This document shows positions 6,087 to 14,049 of a stretch of 30,605 bases of DNA, one piece after another; within the stretch, counting starts at the first letter, position 1; every line of letters begins with the position of its first letter. The stretch spans positions 1 through 30,605 of the forward strand of contig JAEDMD010000001.1 in assembly GCA_016303195.1 (NCBI GenBank), written 5' to 3'. A program made the position numbers and the translations under genes. The notes under the pieces are model-generated. The model was given only the letters and a program-made list of their open reading frames with translations, was not told where the DNA came from and made no database searches. This DNA is from Oscillospiraceae bacterium. Lineage in GTDB: Bacteria > Bacillota > Clostridia > Oscillospirales > Ruminococcaceae.

Positions 6087-6929
6087 TTATTCTTCCTTTG
6101 CGAGCTTTTCAGCAAGCGCCGCAAGGTCATCTTTATCATAGAATTCAAGAATAAGCGCACCCTTATTCTTTCCGTAATCGACTTTTACCTTTCTGCCGAG
6201 CCTTTCGTGAAGTGAAAGCTCCATTTCCACAAAATAGTTGTCGATCTTTTTATTTGACTTCGCAGCAGTTGTATCTCCTTCGGAGGCTTTCTGTGCCGCC
6301 TTTTCCACCTGACGCACCGTCAGACCGCCGTCAGCCGCTTTCAAAGCCGTTGCAATAAGCATCTCCTCATCTTCAAAGGCAAGGAGCGCACGTGCATGAC
6401 CTGCGGAAATATCGCCGTTCTCGACCATTTTCAGCACTCTGTCGGGAAGTGCCAGAAGTCTCACTGAATTTGCAACAGCACTTCGGGAGCGTCCGACCAT
6501 TTTAGCCACTTTCTCCTGCGTCATGCCGTATTTTTCGATCAGGTCATTATAACCTGCGGCTTCTTCCACGGGATTGAGGTTCTCACGCTGGAGATTCTCA
6601 ATAATAGCGATCTGCATTGTTTCAAGATCGCTCAGCTCACGGATATTGACAGGGACTTCGTCCAGACCGAGCATACGTGCCGCACGCCATCTGCGCTCGC
6701 CTGCGACTATCTGGTATCCGCCGCCTATGGGACGGACAAGGATAGGCTGGAGCATACCGTGTTCACGGATGGAGTCAGCAAGCGCCTGAATGGCTTCATC
6801 GCTGAAAACCTTTCGTGGCTGATCCCGATTCGGCTCTATCTCAGAAGTCCTGAGAGTTTTCTTCACCTGAACATCGCTTGTATTGTCACTGAAAAGGAAG
6901 TCAAGACCTGAACCCAGATTTTTAGCCAT
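6087..6929 (-). CDS. parB: Chromosome partition protein ParB (Spo0J)
   Basis: ParB is a CTP-dependent clamp that loads at parS and spreads, helping origin segregation and condensin loading. Visible motifs are QPRKVFSDEAIQALADSI, the CTPase motif GERRWRAAR, ENLQRENLNPVEEA, an HTH (MTQEKVAKMVGRSRSAVANS), and a C-terminal dimerisation region. The four specificity positions known to separate ParB from Noc read R, S, A and G here (SRS, ANS, LLA, SAGH), matching the parS-reading type with T to S at the second. It forms an operon with parA, 52 bp apart. A ribosome site is poorly placed unless a hairpin at 6939-6954 folds. Confidence 0.97.
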   Translation of the reverse strand: MAKNLGSGLDFLFSDNTSDVQVKKTLRTSEIEPNRDQPRKVFSDEAIQALADSIREHGMLQPILVRPIGGGYQIVAGERRWRAARMLGLDEVPVNIRELSDLETMQIAIIENLQRENLNPVEEAAGYNDLIEKYGMTQEKVAKMVGRSRSAVANSVRLLALPDRVLKMVENGDISAGHARALLAFEDEEMLIATALKAADGGLTVRQVEKAAQKASEGDTTAAKSNKKIDNYFVEMELSLHERLGRKVKVDYGKNKGALILEFYDKDDLAALAEKLAKEE

Positions 6930-6981
6930 AAAACAAATATTCGGAAACCCGAATTACTCCTTTCCTTACGGAACTGCAAGA

Positions 6982-7800
6982 TCAGTCCTTATTTTTATTG
7001 AATTTAAAGATACCTCTGCGCTTTTTCGGCGGAAGTTCGAGAGGTTCGCCAAGCATCTCATGACAAACCAGTTCATAAGCGACAGCACCCTTAGAGGACT
7101 TGTCATAGTACATGATCGGTTTGCCGTGGCTGGGAGCTTCGGAAATTCTGACATTTCTCGGAATCTTGGTCTGAAAGACCTTGTTCGGGAAATATTTCTC
7201 AACTTCACTTACAACGTCATTGGATACATTGAGTCTGCCGTCGAACATTGTAAAGAGGATACCGCCGATCTCCAGAGTGGGATTGAAGTTATTTTTAACA
7301 ATTTTAACTGTATTTACCAGCTGTGACAGACCTTCCAGAGCGTAGAACTCAGCAACCATAGGTACGAACACCTTATCACACGCAACAAGGCTGTTGATGG
7401 TAATTGTACCGAGTGCAGGAGGGCAGTCAACGAAGATATAATCGAACTGGTCTTTGATGGTAAGAAGCTGCATTTTTAGCCTGTTCACCCTGTTATCGTT
7501 GTTGGCAAGCTCGATCTCAGCGCCTGCGAGGGATTCGGTTGCAGGAACGATGGAGACATTTGGATATTCTGTCTCGACGATAGCGTCCTGAACACGAGTC
7601 TTGCCCGTCAGAACATCATATGTGGAACTGTTTACGGATTTCTTTTTGATACCGAAACCGGTAGTTGTGTTGCCCTGAGGGTCGGAGTCAACACACAGCA
7701 CCTTGAAGCCACGAGAGCCGAGATAAGCCGAAATATTGATAACAGTGGTAGTTTTTCCAACGCCGCCTTTCTGGTTAGCGACAGCATATATTGTGCCCAT
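6982..7800 (-). CDS. parA: Chromosome partition ATPase ParA (Soj)
   Basis: A Walker-type ATPase that binds DNA non-specifically, is stimulated by ParB, and in Bacillus also regulates DnaA. It has the deviant Walker A KGGVGKTT (residues 11-18), VDSDPQGN (Walker A', about 38-45), and the DCPPALG Walker B region. At 272 aa it is slightly long at the C-terminus, which ends in a Lys/Arg-rich tail. AAGGAAG lies before the ATG. It has its own 17-bp-spaced promoter at 7831-7859, downstream of the parS cluster, so parA-parB can be expressed separately from noc. Confidence 0.97.
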   Translation of the reverse strand: MGTIYAVANQKGGVGKTTTVINISAYLGSRGFKVLCVDSDPQGNTTTGFGIKKKSVNSSTYDVLTGKTRVQDAIVETEYPNVSIVPATESLAGAEIELANNDNRVNRLKMQLLTIKDQFDYIFVDCPPALGTITINSLVACDKVFVPMVAEFYALEGLSQLVNTVKIVKNNFNPTLEIGGILFTMFDGRLNVSNDVVSEVEKYFPNKVFQTKIPRNVRISEAPSHGKPIMYYDKSSKGAVAYELVCHEMLGEPLELPPKKRRGIFKFNKNKD

Positions 7801-7830
7801 AGTATCTTCCTTTCAAGGGATTCTTTTACT

Positions 7831-7859
7831 ATTATAGCACTTTCCACCCTGAATGTAAA
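7831..7859 (-). promoter_or_regulatory. parA-parB promoter
   Basis: On the minus strand TTTACA (7859-7854), a 17-base spacer, and TATAAT (7836-7831), about 30 bases before the parA start. It lies 37 bp from the nearest parS-like site, so ParB spreading could influence it. Confidence 0.75.
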
Positions 7860-7895
7860 TATCTAAAGCTGAAAAAATCTGTTTTTTCACAAAAA

Positions 7896-7911
7896 TGTTT
7901 CACATGAAACA
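7896..7911. promoter_or_regulatory. parS-like site (1 mismatch)
   Basis: TGTTTCACATGAAACA, one base from the parS consensus TGTTNCACGTGAAACA. It lies in the noc-parA gap. A weaker degenerate copy (TTCACGTGAAAC core) follows at 7916-7927. Confidence 0.7.
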
Positions 7912-7931
7912 AAAATTCACGTGAAACGGAG

Positions 7932-7947
7932 TGTTCCACGTGAAACA
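7932..7947. promoter_or_regulatory. parS site
   Basis: TGTTCCACGTGAAACA, an exact match to the consensus TGTTNCACGTGAAACA. It sits eight bases from the noc stop codon. Confidence 0.9.
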
Positions 7948-7955
7948 TTTCATTA

Positions 7956-8774
7956 TCAGACTCTTTTCTGGATGGGTATCCTTACACGGTATTCGATGTA
8001 ATCCTCATTCTGTATCTTTTTAGAATCAGCCGAGATCCCTGCCGCCTGCATTGTTTCGACAGCTTTATTAATTGTATTAACAAATATTTTAACATTCTGA
8101 AACACCTTCGACCGCTTCTTGTAACTCTGCTTGACCTTTTCCTGCCCTATGTATTCCTCGATGAGTTTTTCGGTTCGCTCTACATTGAGATGATTTGCCG
8201 TGACCTTTTCGAGAATGTGAAGTCTGTCCTCGGCACTTCCAAGTTTCAGAAGCGCACGTGCATGGCGCTCAGTCAGACTGAACTGCATTATCAGCTTCCG
8301 CTCGTCCTCAGAAAGCCGCAAAAGCCGCAATTTATTGGCAATTGTACTCTGTGCCTTTCCCAGCTTAGCCGCCGCATCTTCCTGCGTCATGCCGTAATAA
8401 TTGATGAGTTTCTCAATAGCTATCGCCTCGTCGAAGAATGTCAGGTCTTCACGCTGAATATTCTCCACAAGGGCAAGAATAGCGGAATTTCGGTCACTTA
8501 TATCGTGAACGATACACGGAACAACGGTAAATCCACAAATTTTCGCCGCTCTCAGGCGGCGCTCACCTGCGATGAGTTCATACTTCTCCCCCACCTTGCG
8601 AACCGAAAGGGGCTGAAGTATGCCGTTCTGAGCAATCGAGTCCGCAAGTGACGAAATATCGGCATCCGTGAACTCTGTTCGTGGCTGATACGGGTTCGGA
8701 ACGATGTCCGCCACATCCACTTCAATGACCTTATTCACCAGCTTTTCTTTTGTAAAATTCAAAAATCCTGCCAT
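7956..8774 (-). CDS. noc: Nucleoid occlusion protein Noc (ParB paralogue)
   Basis: Noc is a ParB-family CTPase that binds its own sites across the chromosome and, via an N-terminal amphipathic helix, tethers DNA to the membrane to stop FtsZ assembly over the nucleoid. Motifs are NPYQPRTEF, GERRLRAAK and ENIQREDL, and an HTH reading KAQSTIANKLRLLRL. The ParB/Noc specificity positions read Q, K, R and R (AQS, ANK, LLR, TERHAR), so three of four match Noc and the fourth is conservative (K to R). The short start MAGFLNFTKEKLVNKV is amphipathic. Its GGAGGT site is seven bases from this ATG; the ATG two codons earlier is too close. I saw no Noc-type site (TTTCCCGGGAAA) in the window. Confidence 0.88.
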   Translation of the reverse strand: MAGFLNFTKEKLVNKVIEVDVADIVPNPYQPRTEFTDADISSLADSIAQNGILQPLSVRKVGEKYELIAGERRLRAAKICGFTVVPCIVHDISDRNSAILALVENIQREDLTFFDEAIAIEKLINYYGMTQEDAAAKLGKAQSTIANKLRLLRLSEDERKLIMQFSLTERHARALLKLGSAEDRLHILEKVTANHLNVERTEKLIEEYIGQEKVKQSYKKRSKVFQNVKIFVNTINKAVETMQAAGISADSKKIQNEDYIEYRVRIPIQKRV

Positions 8775-8841
8775 TTTCATACCTCCATTGCAATAATTTC
8801 TATTATTATATTACTGCAAATCGGAAATACATTCTACAAAG

Positions 8842-8873
8842 AAAATCCCCTGAAATTCGCTGTTTCAGGGGAT
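8842..8873 (-). terminator. Terminator after rsmG
   Basis: On the minus strand the stem ATCCCCTGAAA / TTTCAGGGGAT is followed by TTTTCTTT. It closes the operon that ends with rsmG and separates it from noc. Confidence 0.75.
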
Positions 8874-8895
8874 AATAAAACATATTTCGTGGATT

Positions 8896-9600
8896 TCAGA
8901 GAGTTTTTTTCTTGATCTGACTGCTATTTCTCGGATATTTTGTCGGAGTCTGCGAAATTTTATTCACGATAACGATCTTACGCTGTTCGTCCTCCAACTG
9001 ATAATTTGTTTCACGTGAAACACTGCCGCCAAGCAGCGAAACAGCGTTGTTTCCGAGAGAAATATCCTCATTCGGGCCTTTCATCGCCACAAACATTCCT
9101 CCAACCTTCACAAACGGTATGCACAGTTCGCTGAGAAGTGCCATATTTGCAACTGCTCTTGCACATGAAACATCAAATTTTTCCCGATATTCAGGCATTT
9201 TTGAGAAGTCCTCAGCTCGCCCGTGAATAAATTCAGCTTCAATCTCCAACTTCTCACATAACTGCTGTAAGAAGTTGATTCGTTTATTCAGGCTGTCGAG
9301 GAGCGTGATTTTCAGTGTGTCATTGTAGATTTTCAGCGGCACCGAAGGAAAGCCTGCCCCTGTTCCGACATCAATAATTGCCGAATTATCGGGAATTTCT
9401 GCATATTTCAGCATGAGAACACTGTCAATAAAGTGCTTGATAAGTATCTGCTCAGGCTCGGTTATGGCTGTGAGATTGACATTATGATTGTACTCTACGA
9501 GAAAATCGGCATAAATGTCGAATTTTCGGTACATTTCCGGTGTCAATCCAAGCCCGTATTCGTCAAATTTAGCGGCGCATACATCATAATTCGGGAGCAT
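8896..9600 (-). CDS. rsmG: 16S rRNA (guanine-N7)-methyltransferase RsmG
   Basis: RsmG methylates N7 of G527 (E. coli numbering) in 16S rRNA using S-adenosylmethionine. The SAM motif [17 protein letters not shown] and the motif SCARAVANM are present. At 234 aa the length is normal. The start [12 protein letters not shown] was chosen because AAGGGGG lies eight bases upstream; it overlaps the mnmG stop by 17 bp, implying translational coupling. A longer in-frame start at 9687 lies deep inside mnmG. A full parS site is embedded in the gene and is translated as VSRET near the C-terminus. Confidence 0.96.
   Translation of the reverse strand: MLPNYDVCAAKFDEYGLGLTPEMYRKFDIYADFLVEYNHNVNLTAITEPEQILIKHFIDSVLMLKYAEIPDNSAIIDVGTGAGFPSVPLKIYNDTLKITLLDSLNKRINFLQQLCEKLEIEAEFIHGRAEDFSKMPEYREKFDVSCARAVANMALLSELCIPFVKVGGMFVAMKGPNEDISLGNNAVSLLGGSVSRETNYQLEDEQRKIVIVNKISQTPTKYPRNSSQIKKKTL
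9007..9022. promoter_or_regulatory. parS site inside rsmG
   Basis: Exact palindrome TGTTTCACGTGAAACA. In the rsmG frame it codes VSRET. Confidence 0.95.
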
Positions 9601-11479
9601 TATTATCCCCCTTTCGGCTGTGAAGCCATACAACGAGCATTGAAACATCCGCAGGTGAAACACCTGAAATACGTGATGCCTGACCAATTGAAAGCGGCTG
9701 TATCTTGTTCAGCTTCTCTGCGGCTTCGAGTCTGAGGCCTCGAATTTGGCTATAATCCGTGTTTTCTGGCAGTCTTTTCGACTCCAGTTTGCGTACCTGC
9801 TCAATCTGGTCAAGCTGTTTTGAGATGTATCCCTCATATTTGATCTGCAATTCGACCTGTTCGCAGACATCGTCAGGAAGTGTTTCACGTGAAACATCAA
9901 ACGGCGCAAGATCAGCATATTTCACCTGCGGTCTGCGGACAAGATCGGCCAGCTTACAGCCTGTTGTCATTGCGGCAGTTCCAACTGATTCAAGGAATGC
10001 ATTAAGCTCTGAATTTGGCGAAATATTGGTCTTTTTCACACGTTCGATCTCATTTTCGATAAGTTTCAGCTTGACCTGAAGTCTGTCATAGCGCTCCTGA
10101 GAAATCAGTCCCAGCCTGTAACCGATAGGAGTCAGGCGCTGATCTGCGTTATCCTGACGCAAAATAAGGCGATATTCGCTGCGTGAAGTCATCATTCTGT
10201 ACGGATCGGAGCAGCCTTTTGTGACGAGATCATCGACGAGAGTGCCGATATAGGAGCTTGCACGGTCAAGAATAAGCGGATCTTTGCCCTGAACCTTCAA
10301 AGCGGCATTGATACCTGCCACAAGTCCCTGTGCGGCGGCTTCCTCATATCCCGAACTGCCGTTGAACTGACCTGCGCCGTAAAGTCCCGAAACCTTTTTG
10401 AACTCCAGTGTCGGCAGAAGCTCATTTGGATTACAGCAGTCATACTCTATCGCATATGCAGGTCTCATGATCTCCACCTTTTCCAGTCCCTTTATTGTTC
10501 TGAGGAATGCAAGCTGTACGTCTTCCGGCAATGATGATGACATTCCCTGTAAATAGTACTCCTCTGTTGATAATCCCATTGGTTCTACAAAAAGCTGATG
10601 TCGTGGTTTGTCTGAAAACCTGACAATTTTGTCCTCGATAGACGGACAGTATCTTGGGCCTACTCCCTCTATTCTGCCTGAGTATAAAGGTGATCTGCCA
10701 AGGTTTGAAAGTATCACTTCATGTGTATTACTATTAGTATAAGTCACGTAACAGCTCACCTGATTTTCAAGTCCGTCAACAGGTGTTTCAAATGAAAACG
10801 GAACAATTTTTTCATCACCGTCCTGACGTTCCATGACATCAAAATCAATGCTTCTTTTGTTGACACGGCATGGAGTTCCTGTTTTGAAACGTCTGAGTTC
10901 CACCCCGGCGGCTCTCAGGGAAGCCGATAATTTAGTACTGGGAAGTGCTGAATCAGGGCCGCTTTCATATGAAACCTCACCAATATGAATCTTTCCTTTT
11001 AAATAAGTACCCGTTGCAATTACGACAGCTTTCACTGAATATTCAGCTCCGAGAGAAGTTCTGACACCTGTGATCTTTCCGTCCTCGACAATTACATCAG
11101 CAATGTCAGCTTGTTTCACAAAGAGATTTTCCTGTGTTTCACAAACATCCTTCATATAGTTATGATATTTAACTCGATCAGCCTGCACTCTAAGACTATG
11201 AACAGCAGGGCCTTTTCCTCGGTTGAGCATACGGCTCTGTATGAAACATTTGTCCGCACCTTTGCCCATTTCACCGCCCAAAGCATCGATTTCACGCACT
11301 AAATGGCCTTTTGCAGTACCTCCGATGGAAGGGTTGCAAGGCATATTTGCGATCTGGTCAAGCGATATTGTAAACATTACAGTTTTGCAGCCAAGCCTTG
11401 CAGAAGCCAGTGCAGCCTCAACGCCTGCATGACCTCCGCCGACAACAGCCACATCAAATTCACCCATTTTATATGACAA
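9584..11479 (-). CDS. mnmG: tRNA uridine 5-carboxymethylaminomethyl modification enzyme MnmG
   Basis: FAD enzyme that, with MnmE, installs carboxymethylaminomethyl (or aminomethyl) groups on wobble U34 of certain tRNAs. The dinucleotide-binding motif [11 protein letters not shown] is at residues 13-23, followed by [22 protein letters not shown] and KTGTPCR. The C-terminal MnmE-binding domain ends in [17 protein letters not shown]. The full length is 631 aa. The start is TTG at 11479, placed seven bases after GAGGAGG. The ATG four codons later would be about 19 bases away. It is co-transcribed with mnmE (33-bp gap holding a parS) and rsmG. Another parS lies in the C-terminal part, read as VSRET. 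Confidence 0.97.
   Translation of the reverse strand: MSYKMGEFDVAVVGGGHAGVEAALASARLGCKTVMFTISLDQIANMPCNPSIGGTAKGHLVREIDALGGEMGKGADKCFIQSRMLNRGKGPAVHSLRVQADRVKYHNYMKDVCETQENLFVKQADIADVIVEDGKITGVRTSLGAEYSVKAVVIATGTYLKGKIHIGEVSYESGPDSALPSTKLSASLRAAGVELRRFKTGTPCRVNKRSIDFDVMERQDGDEKIVPFSFETPVDGLENQVSCYVTYTNSNTHEVILSNLGRSPLYSGRIEGVGPRYCPSIEDKIVRFSDKPRHQLFVEPMGLSTEEYYLQGMSSSLPEDVQLAFLRTIKGLEKVEIMRPAYAIEYDCCNPNELLPTLEFKKVSGLYGAGQFNGSSGYEEAAAQGLVAGINAALKVQGKDPLILDRASSYIGTLVDDLVTKGCSDPYRMMTSRSEYRLILRQDNADQRLTPIGYRLGLISQERYDRLQVKLKLIENEIERVKKTNISPNSELNAFLESVGTAAMTTGCKLADLVRRPQVKYADLAPFDVSRETLPDDVCEQVELQIKYEGYISKQLDQIEQVRKLESKRLPENTDYSQIRGLRLEAAEKLNKIQPLSIGQASRISGVSPADVSMLVVWLHSRKGDNNAPEL
9881..9896. promoter_or_regulatory. 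parS site inside mnmG
   Basis: TGTTTCACGTGAAACA, exact. In the mnmG frame it codes VSRET within [11 protein letters not shown]. Confidence 0.95.
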
Positions 11480-11495
11480 AAAAATTCCTCCTCAA

Positions 11496-11511
11496 TGTTT
11501 CACGTGAAACA
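11496..11511. promoter_or_regulatory. parS site between mnmE and mnmG
   Basis: TGTTTCACGTGAAACA, exact. It abuts the mnmE stop codon and ends just before the mnmG ribosome site. Confidence 0.95.
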
Positions 11512-12873
11512 TTACTTTCCAACACAGAAGCGAGAGAACACTTCATCCACAACAGCATCAGTGATTTTTTCACCTGTGAGACTGAGTATCGACTGCTCCG
11601 CTTCATCAATAATTACATTTACAGCATCAAGCATTTCACCGCACTGAAGTGCTGACATTGCTTCATCAATTGAAGCCAGCGCACTGTCAATGCATTTTTT
11701 CTGCCTTTCATTTGCGGCTGAGACATTATCAAATGTATGCTCATTTATTGAAAACAGCTCATTGATCTCCTTTTCAAGGACATCGACACCTGTGCTTTCC
11801 TTAGCAGATAAATATACTATATGTATAAAATATTTTGATAATTCTTTTACATCAAGCTGCTGTGAGACATCATTTTTGTTCACCGCAGCAATACACTTTT
11901 TATTTTTAGTTTTATCTATTAACTTCAAATCGTCCGCCGTGAGAGGACAACTTCCGTCAAACACAGCAATGACAAGTTCCGATGAATCTATCATTTTTTC
12001 AGCCATGTCAACACCGATCCCCTCGATCACATCATCTGTGTCATGGATGCCTGCGGTGTCCGAAAGGCGAAGTGTCAGGTCACCGAGACGAACCGACTCC
12101 TCAACAATGTCCCTTGTCGTGCCTGCTATATCCGTCACGATGCTTCTTTCGCATCCGCTGAGACAATTGAACAGCGTTGACTTACCAACATTCGGCCTGC
12201 CGATTATAGCCGTAGCAATGCCTTCACGGAGTATCCTGCCGCTGTCATAATTCTCGACCAGCGTTGACAGTTCCTCACGGACTTCGCTCAGCTCGCTCAT
12301 AAGTGCCTGCGGCTCGACTTCGGGGATATCCTCCTCAGGGTAATCAGCCCATGCCGCAAGGTCGCCAAGTATCTTCATCAGCTTATCCGAGCATTTTCTC
12401 GCTTTCCTGAATGCCGCACCCTCACGGAGCGCTTCAGCCATTTTCAGCTCAGTCTCGCCTTTTGCCGAGATTATATCCATGACCGCTTCAGCCTGTGTCA
12501 GATCGAGCTTCCCGTTGAGATAGGCACGTTTCGTGAACTCTCCTCCCTCGGCATTTTCAGCGCCGTTTCTGAGGATGGCACGAAGTATCCGCTTTGACAC
12601 ATACAGACCGCCGTGACAGGATATCTCGGCGGTATCCTCGCCCGTGTAGCTGTGAGGGGCACGAAAGACCGTCAGGATGCAGTCATCAATGCGCTCACCA
12701 TTGTCATGGGCGATACCGTAAGCGCAGGTGTAGCCCTCCATATCATGCACTGAGCGCCCTCCTGCGGGGGTGAACACCTTTGATGCAATGTCTATGGCTT
12801 TGTCTCCCGAAATTCGTATAACAGCGATTCCGCCCACCGCATTGGGGGTGGAAACAGCAGCAATAGTTGACAA
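11512..12873 (-). CDS. mnmE: tRNA modification GTPase MnmE
   Basis: Dimeric GTPase partner of MnmG in wobble-uridine modification. It has the N-terminal folate-binding domain (STIAAVSTPNAVGGIAVIRI), a helical domain, an inserted G domain (GRPNVGKST, DIAGTTRD, DTAGI, NKND), and the invariant C-terminal FCVGK with its catalytic Cys. I place the start at TTG 12873, six bases after AGGAAGTG; the product then begins STIAAVSTP like known family members. The GTG at 12882 lies within that ribosome site. The gene begins only 14 bases after the T-run of a terminator, so expression probably depends on readthrough from jag. Confidence 0.95.
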   Translation of the reverse strand: MSTIAAVSTPNAVGGIAVIRISGDKAIDIASKVFTPAGGRSVHDMEGYTCAYGIAHDNGERIDDCILTVFRAPHSYTGEDTAEISCHGGLYVSKRILRAILRNGAENAEGGEFTKRAYLNGKLDLTQAEAVMDIISAKGETELKMAEALREGAAFRKARKCSDKLMKILGDLAAWADYPEEDIPEVEPQALMSELSEVREELSTLVENYDSGRILREGIATAIIGRPNVGKSTLFNCLSGCERSIVTDIAGTTRDIVEESVRLGDLTLRLSDTAGIHDTDDVIEGIGVDMAEKMIDSSELVIAVFDGSCPLTADDLKLIDKTKNKKCIAAVNKNDVSQQLDVKELSKYFIHIVYLSAKESTGVDVLEKEINELFSINEHTFDNVSAANERQKKCIDSALASIDEAMSALQCGEMLDAVNVIIDEAEQSILSLTGEKITDAVVDEVFSRFCVGK

Positions 12874-12886
12874 ATTTATCACTTCC

Positions 12887-12915
12887 TAAAAAAACAACGG
12901 CAATAATGCCGTTGT
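12887..12915 (-). terminator. Terminator/attenuator between jag and mnmE
   Basis: On the minus strand the stem ACAACGGCA / TGCCGTTGT with a 4-nt loop is followed by seven T, then at once by the mnmE ribosome site. There is no room for a promoter between it and mnmE. Confidence 0.85.
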
Positions 12916-12928
12916 CTGAATTATTTGA

Positions 12929-14029
12929 TTAAAGCTCGATCTTACCGTAGAGACCGCCTTCCATTGTATCCTCCGGCTTTGGTCTCTTGTAGTCCTTCTC
13001 GAAGCTGGTTGACAGATCAACTGATCTGCGCTCCATTGAAACCTCTCTGTCACGATGGTTTCTGTTGTTGTTATTTCTTCTGTTGTCGCCGCGTCTTCCG
13101 CCGTCACGTCTGTCATTGTTTCTGCGGCGGTTGTTAGGCTTAGGATTGTTTGAAGAAATGATGATCTTTCTGTATGGTTCTTCACCGACTGAACGTGAAG
13201 AAACGCCGTCGATCTTTGAGATCGCAGAATGGATAACTCGTCTCTCATACGGATTCATAGGCTCAAGGGGCTGTGAACGGCCTGTTCTGAGAACTGACTT
13301 TGCAACCTTAGCGGCAAGCTGTTCGAGGGTATCCTTTCTCTTGCTTCTGTAACCGAGGCAGTCGATAGTGATACGGAAATAGTCCTTGTCGCCCTTGTTG
13401 GCGATGATAGAGCAAAGGTACTGGAGAGCGTCGAGAGTCTCACCACGTCTGCCGATGATAGTACCGTTATTGTTGCTGTCGATATTCATAACAGCGCCTG
13501 TTTCGTTCTGGTATACAGTGAACTTAGCGTCCACATCCATAGCTCTGAGAATGCTTGTGATGTAGTCTCTTGCCAGCTTGACCTTTGGATTGATAAGAGC
13601 CTCGTCCTCGATGAGTGTGAAGTTATCAAGTGAATATCCTGCTTCTTCCATTTCATCCTCTGCATCGGGAGCAGTTTCTTTTACGGGAGCAGAAGCCTTT
13701 ACAGGCTCAGCAGTAGTTTCAGTAGTAACAACAGGCTTTTCCGATACGGGAGCAGCAGTCACAACAGGCTTTTCAGCAACAGGAGCAGTAGTTACAGCGG
13801 CAATCTCCTTCTTTTCGGCAGGAGCGGCTGCGACAGGCTTTGAAGCGCTGACAGGGGGAACATAGGTAGCTTTTACAACAGCATCCTTAGCGCCGAGGCC
13901 GAGTCCGAGAATTCCTTTTTTGCCTTCATCGAGTATCTCGAACTTGATCTCACTGATGCTTTTTCCGAATTTCTTTGCTGCGAGGGCTTTCGCCTCATCA
14001 ACAGTTTTTGCTGTGAATTTTTCAGTCAT
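12929..14029 (-). CDS. jag: RNA-binding protein Jag (KhpB)
   Basis: Jag/KhpB is an RNA-binding protein encoded next to yidC and linked to cell division and elongation control. Domain order: Jag_N (1-55, with KKFGKSISEIKFEILDEGKKGILGLG), a long Pro/Ala/Val/Thr/Lys-rich linker with imperfect EKPVV repeats (about 62-125), a KH domain (GTIIGRRGETLDALQ), R3H (NPYERRVIHSAI) and an extra tail. The tail, NNRRRNNDRRDGGRRGDN and onward, is Arg/Asn/Gly-rich like RGG boxes and is absent from Bacillus Jag. The start MTEKFTAK has GGGAGG upstream; the in-frame ATG eight codons earlier overlaps yidC. 366 aa is long for the family because of linker and tail. Confidence 0.95.
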   Translation of the reverse strand: MTEKFTAKTVDEAKALAAKKFGKSISEIKFEILDEGKKGILGLGLGAKDAVVKATYVPPVSASKPVAAAPAEKKEIAAVTTAPVAEKPVVTAAPVSEKPVVTTETTAEPVKASAPVKETAPDAEDEMEEAGYSLDNFTLIEDEALINPKVKLARDYITSILRAMDVDAKFTVYQNETGAVMNIDSNNNGTIIGRRGETLDALQYLCSIIANKGDKDYFRITIDCLGYRSKRKDTLEQLAAKVAKSVLRTGRSQPLEPMNPYERRVIHSAISKIDGVSSRSVGEEPYRKIIISSNNPKPNNRRRNNDRRDGGRRGDNRRNNNNRNHRDREVSMERRSVDLSTSFEKDYKRPKPEDTMEGGLYGKIEL

Positions 14030-14049
14030 TTTTATACCTCCCTGATGAA

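Noticed and set aside
10780..10800. parS-like TGTTTCAAATGAAAAC in mnmG
   Set aside because: The central CACGTG is lost; several mismatches.
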